Shown: positions 7,301-9,175 of the stretch, piece after piece
How the letters are laid out: the number at the start of each line of letters is the position of its first letter
Position numbering within the stretch: position 1 is the first letter of the stretch
Source: Mesenet sp031546805
GTDB taxonomy: Bacteria > Pseudomonadota > Alphaproteobacteria > Rickettsiales > Anaplasmataceae
Reading direction: 5' to 3'
Assembly (NCBI GenBank): GCA_031546805.1
Contig: JAVBJW010000010.1
Location: 1-9,175, forward strand
Length of the DNA stretch: 9,175 bases
The notes under the pieces: generated by a model
Databases searched by the model: none
The model's input: the letters and a program-made list of their open reading frames with translations, nothing else
What the model was told of the DNA's origin: nothing
Translations under genes and position numbers: made by a program

Positions 7301-8068
7301 ATGCTCTCTTGTTACATTAATACATTTAGTGCGGGCTTAGTTATGTTAAGGATACTATTTCTACTAACGATAATAATAGTAGTAGCAAGCTTACCAATAA
7401 TCAGTAATCAATTTCTTACACAGGATAAAAAATCTTTGGATAAAGAATCGATTGAACAAATAGTAGATAATTATATAAACAATAATCCAGATAAAATTTT
7501 AGATGCTATAGACCGTTTCCACAGAGATAGTTCAAAGAATGAATTAAGTAGTTTTTATAAAGATGAGTTATCAGATTTCTCTTATCCTACTGCAGGTAAT
7601 AAAGATAGCAAGATAATAGCAGTTGAATTTTTTGATTATACATGCAGATACTGCAAGTTAATCAAAGATGACATAAAACAACTTATTGCTGATAATACAG
7701 TGAGATATGTATTTAGAGATTTGCCGATACTTGGTAATGATTCACTTAGGGCAGCAAGAGCTGCTTTAGCTGTACATTTTATTAGTAGTGATAAATATGT
7801 AGATTTTTATAATGCTGCTTTAAGTTATAACGGTTCTTTTACTGAAAGTGCTATATTTGAGATAATTAAGAGTATAGGAATTAGCGAAGATGACTTTAAT
7901 AATGCTCTGAATCAAAACTCTGATAAGATCGATGCTATGATAGCAAAAAGTAAAAGATTAGCAGAAGATTTACACATAGGTGGAACCCCAGCTATAATAA
8001 TAGGCGATAGTTTATTTATTGGGGCAACAGATCTCGCTACTTTGCGTAATAAAGTTAACGAATTATAG
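7301..8068 (+). CDS. DsbA family (ScsC/alpha-DsbA2-like) thiol-disulfide oxidoreductase
   Basis: This is a thioredoxin-fold protein that should act in the periplasm, forming, shuffling or reducing disulfides. The active site is C115-R-Y-C118 within VEFFDYTCRYCKLI, and the cis-proline loop is GGTPA (227-231). FRDLPILGNDSLRAARAALA (138-157) and the closing GATDLATLR (241-249) match the DsbA/ScsC branch. Before the catalytic domain, residues 46-80 form a helical stalk (IEQIVDNYINNNPDKILDAI) like the segment that trimerises ScsC and, as I recall, Wolbachia alpha-DsbA2, which has been characterised as a trimeric isomerase-like protein. It is therefore probably the alpha-DsbA2 orthologue. A hydrophobic signal or anchor spans about 16-35. 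The second methionine (residue 15, base 7343) gives a more typical signal peptide (MLRILFLLTIIIVVAS), so the true start may be there; neither start has a clear ribosome binding site. It converges on the Sco gene. Confidence 0.9.
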   Translation: MLSCYINTFSAGLVMLRILFLLTIIIVVASLPIISNQFLTQDKKSLDKESIEQIVDNYINNNPDKILDAIDRFHRDSSKNELSSFYKDELSDFSYPTAGNKDSKIIAVEFFDYTCRYCKLIKDDIKQLIADNTVRYVFRDLPILGNDSLRAARAALAVHFISSDKYVDFYNAALSYNGSFTESAIFEIIKSIGISEDDFNNALNQNSDKIDAMIAKSKRLAEDLHIGGTPAIIIGDSLFIGATDLATLRNKVNEL

Positions 8069-8116
8069 CACTTTCAAAAGCGATTGAATATGTCATATAA
8101 ATCTATAAAATTTAAG

Positions 8117-8136
8117 CTAACTTTTTCTTGAGTTAG
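8117..8136. terminator. Hairpin between convergent genes
   Basis: CTAACT (8117-8122) and AGTTAG (8131-8136) form a perfect 6-bp stem with an 8-base loop, between the convergent DsbA-like and Sco genes. On the minus strand the stem is followed by the T-rich CTTAAATTTTA. This position is right for a shared terminator, but the stem is short and there is no clean run of T, so it is a weak call. Confidence 0.25.
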
Positions 8137-8201
8137 ATTTGTGGACAAAAAATATAAAAGAGGATAAAAAATGATAACTTTCACTCTTGTGGTCTGTATA
8201 C

Positions 8202-8801
8202 CTACTGCATGTACTCTCTAATAGCATTCAATATGTTATCAGCTTGATTTTCATTAGAATTTAAGTCAGGTAAAAAATGAGTTACATATTTCCCATTAGG
8301 TCCAATTAAGTACATTATGCCAGAGTGATCAATATCCTTACCTGTATCACTAACATACACCTTATACTTAGCTGCAACCTCTGCTAATGCTTCTTCGCTA
8401 CCTGTAAGCATTTGTATACGATGGTCAAACTGCTGTTGATAATTTTTTAACTTATCAATAGTATCCCGCTTAGGATCAACAGTAATAAAAATTACCTGTA
8501 ATTTATCAGCATCTCTATTCAATCTTGCTAAAACTTCAGCAGCAATACCAAGCTCCATTGGGCATATAGATTTACAAGAAGAGAACCCAAATAAAACCAA
8601 CATATGTTTACCAATAAAATCATTACTCTTGATTAATTGACCATCTTGATTGATTAGTGAGAATTCACCGCCTATAATTACTTCTTCATTTCTAACTTGT
8701 ACAGCAGAAAAAATTCCTTGTTTTATAAGATAAGAGTACCCTAAAAACACAATCATTGTGAATGATAGCAAGTAAAAAAAAATCCTTAAGACTTTCATCA
8801 T
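8202..8801 (-). CDS. SCO1/SenC/PrrC family copper chaperone
   Basis: This 199-aa Sco protein is of normal length. It is a membrane-anchored thioredoxin-fold protein facing the periplasm that binds copper and helps assemble the CuA site of cytochrome c oxidase subunit II. An N-terminal membrane anchor spans about residues 5-24. The copper ligands are all present: C76 and C80 in FGFSSCKSICPMEL (the CxxxCP motif) and H159 in DIDHSGIMYL. FITVDPKRDT (105-114) is the conserved VDPxRD stretch and GPNGKYVTHF (167-176) closes the fold. It starts MMK, so the first or second methionine could be used; no ribosome binding site distinguishes them. Its oxidase genes are not in the window. The convergent neighbour is a DsbA/ScsC-like protein, which could plausibly control the redox state of Sco or COX II cysteines, but that link is inferred from position only. 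Confidence 0.95.
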   Translation of the reverse strand: MMKVLRIFFYLLSFTMIVFLGYSYLIKQGIFSAVQVRNEEVIIGGEFSLINQDGQLIKSNDFIGKHMLVLFGFSSCKSICPMELGIAAEVLARLNRDADKLQVIFITVDPKRDTIDKLKNYQQQFDHRIQMLTGSEEALAEVAAKYKVYVSDTGKDIDHSGIMYLIGPNGKYVTHFLPDLNSNENQADNILNAIREYMQ

Positions 8802-9039
8802 AATGAAAAAATGTAAATACTTTATTACTATGGTAAATGATATTTTTTTTTATGCACTTAATATTTATCCATCCGCTGCTTAAAAACTGGATTACAACCC
8901 TACAATAAAATTAAAACTTTCATTACCTTCAACGATCTGTTTGTTTTCATCGTTTAATCAATCTGCACAGCACCATGGTATGATAATTTATAATAAATAA
9001 CCTGGAAATTTTATCACAAATAAACTCATATGGAACTTA
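8802..9039. other. Intergenic region between sco and the right-hand IS
   Basis: No convincing gene is seen in these 238 A+T-rich bases. They contain a run of nine T (8843-8851), an imperfect reading frame resembling a tiny lipoprotein on the minus strand (8858-8950), a 6-bp inverted repeat AACGAT/ATCGTT (8931-8936 and 8949-8954) with a 12-base loop, and a lone TATAAT on the plus strand (8989-8994) without a good -35. Any sco promoter must lie here on the minus strand, but I cannot point to a strong one. Confidence 0.5.
8858..8950 (-). pseudogene. Possible remnant of a tiny lipoprotein gene, interrupted by one stop
   Basis: On the minus strand an ATG at 8950 opens MKTNRSLKVMKVLILL. A TAG stop (8900-8902) follows, and then the same frame continues GCNPVFKQRMDKY to a TAA ending at 8858. 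Ignoring the TAG, a basic N-terminus, a hydrophobic stretch and a Gly-Cys-Asn look like a lipoprotein signal with a lipobox cysteine. At 31 codons including the two stops, and without a ribosome binding site, chance is a serious alternative. Confidence 0.15.
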
Positions 9040-9175
9040 GAGCATGTCTTCAAACTATATAGGAAAGAGTTAAGAAGTGTGGTATAAGATACATTTAAGA
9101 TGTACCCAAGTGATATAAATGACAAAGAATGGAAGATAATAGAACTGTATTTTAAACCTAAAAAGACTGGAAGAC
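9040..9175 (+). mobile_element. Left end of an IS5-family insertion sequence, cut by the window edge
   Basis: A transposase start typical of IS5-family elements begins at 9100, so the element's left end lies in the roughly 60 bases before it. The likely edge is GAGCATGTCTTCAAAC from 9040, preceded by TTA (9037-9039), which would suit a TNA-type target duplication known for parts of the IS5 family. Without the right end, neither the terminal repeat nor the duplication can be confirmed. The outer boundary is therefore an estimate. Confidence 0.55.
9100..9175 (+). CDS. IS5-family transposase, N-terminal fragment (continues beyond window)
   Basis: Twenty-five codons are visible, beginning MYPSDINDKEWKIIELYF and continuing KPKKTGR. 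This is the standard opening of IS5-type (IS427/IS1031-like) transposases, whose first segment reads roughly YPSDLTDEEWxxIxPLLPPxxxxGRPR. An in-frame TAA at 9085 excludes an earlier start. There is only a weak purine-rich TAAG before the ATG. The DDE catalytic core lies outside the window, so I cannot say whether the gene is intact or needs a programmed frameshift, as some Wolbachia IS5 elements do. Confidence 0.8.
   Translation, partial: MYPSDINDKEWKIIELYFKPKKTGR

Noticed and set aside
8171..8221. 16-codon frame (MITFTLVVCIPTACTL) on the plus strand preceded by AGAGGA
   Set aside because: It has a surprisingly good ribosome-binding-like sequence, but it is very short, overlaps the end of sco and has no supporting motif.
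8931..8954. Inverted repeat AACGAT/ATCGTT with a 12-base loop
   Set aside because: Only six pairs, with a large loop, no T-run and no gene end nearby; expected by chance.
8989..8994. Perfect TATAAT on the plus strand before the right-hand IS
   Set aside because: No acceptable -35 at the right distance, and such hexamers are frequent in A+T-rich spacers.
1..9175. CRISPR, tRNA, riboswitch, prophage or toxin-antitoxin signals
   Set aside because: No regularly spaced repeats, cloverleaf-like segments, conserved leader structures or recognisable phage or toxin genes were seen on either strand.

Overview
The window looks like chromosomal DNA of an obligate intracellular alphaproteobacterium of the Anaplasmataceae, most probably Wolbachia. 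The evidence is strong A+T richness, A/T-biased codon use, alphaproteobacterial versions of GatA, YebC, a Sco protein and a Scs/DsbA-type thioredoxin-fold protein, and IS5-type insertion sequence material at both ends. The genus call is recognition and inference, not a database match.

Layout from left to right. Positions 2-360 hold the decayed 3' half of an IS5-family transposase gene, with several frameshifts and stops. Overlapping its tail on the opposite strand is a very long oxidoreductase gene (342-3890, minus, 1182 aa). It fuses a GltD/NfnB-like flavoprotein with two 4Fe-4S motifs to a PyrK/NfnA-like flavoprotein with a 2Fe-2S motif. Upstream of it lie yebC (4047-4772) and gatA (4809-6281), 36 bases apart on the minus strand and probably one transcription unit. 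A six-helix membrane protein of unknown function (6399-7193, minus) comes next. It is divergent from a secreted or anchored DsbA/ScsC-like thiol oxidoreductase (7301-8068, plus). That gene converges on a Sco1/SenC-family copper chaperone for cytochrome oxidase (8202-8801, minus). The window closes with about 240 bases without a convincing gene and then the left end of a second IS5-family element, whose transposase starts at 9100 and runs off the edge.

Functionally this is a housekeeping block between mobile elements. gatA and yebC both serve translation: amidation of misacylated tRNA, and a YebC/TACO1 factor. The DsbA-like and Sco proteins both act at or outside the inner membrane, on protein disulfides and on copper delivery to respiratory oxidase. 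The giant flavoprotein has the cofactor layout of an NAD(P)H/ferredoxin electron-transfer enzyme rather than being an obvious glutamate synthase partner, because no large glutamate synthase subunit is present here.

I found no CRISPR array, tRNA, rRNA, prophage or defence module, and nothing that amounts to an undescribed multi-gene system. The items most worth a second look are the fused Nfn-like architecture, its extra N-terminal domain and Rossmann-fold insertion, the collision of its 3' end with the transposase remnant, and the ScsC-like/Sco pair.
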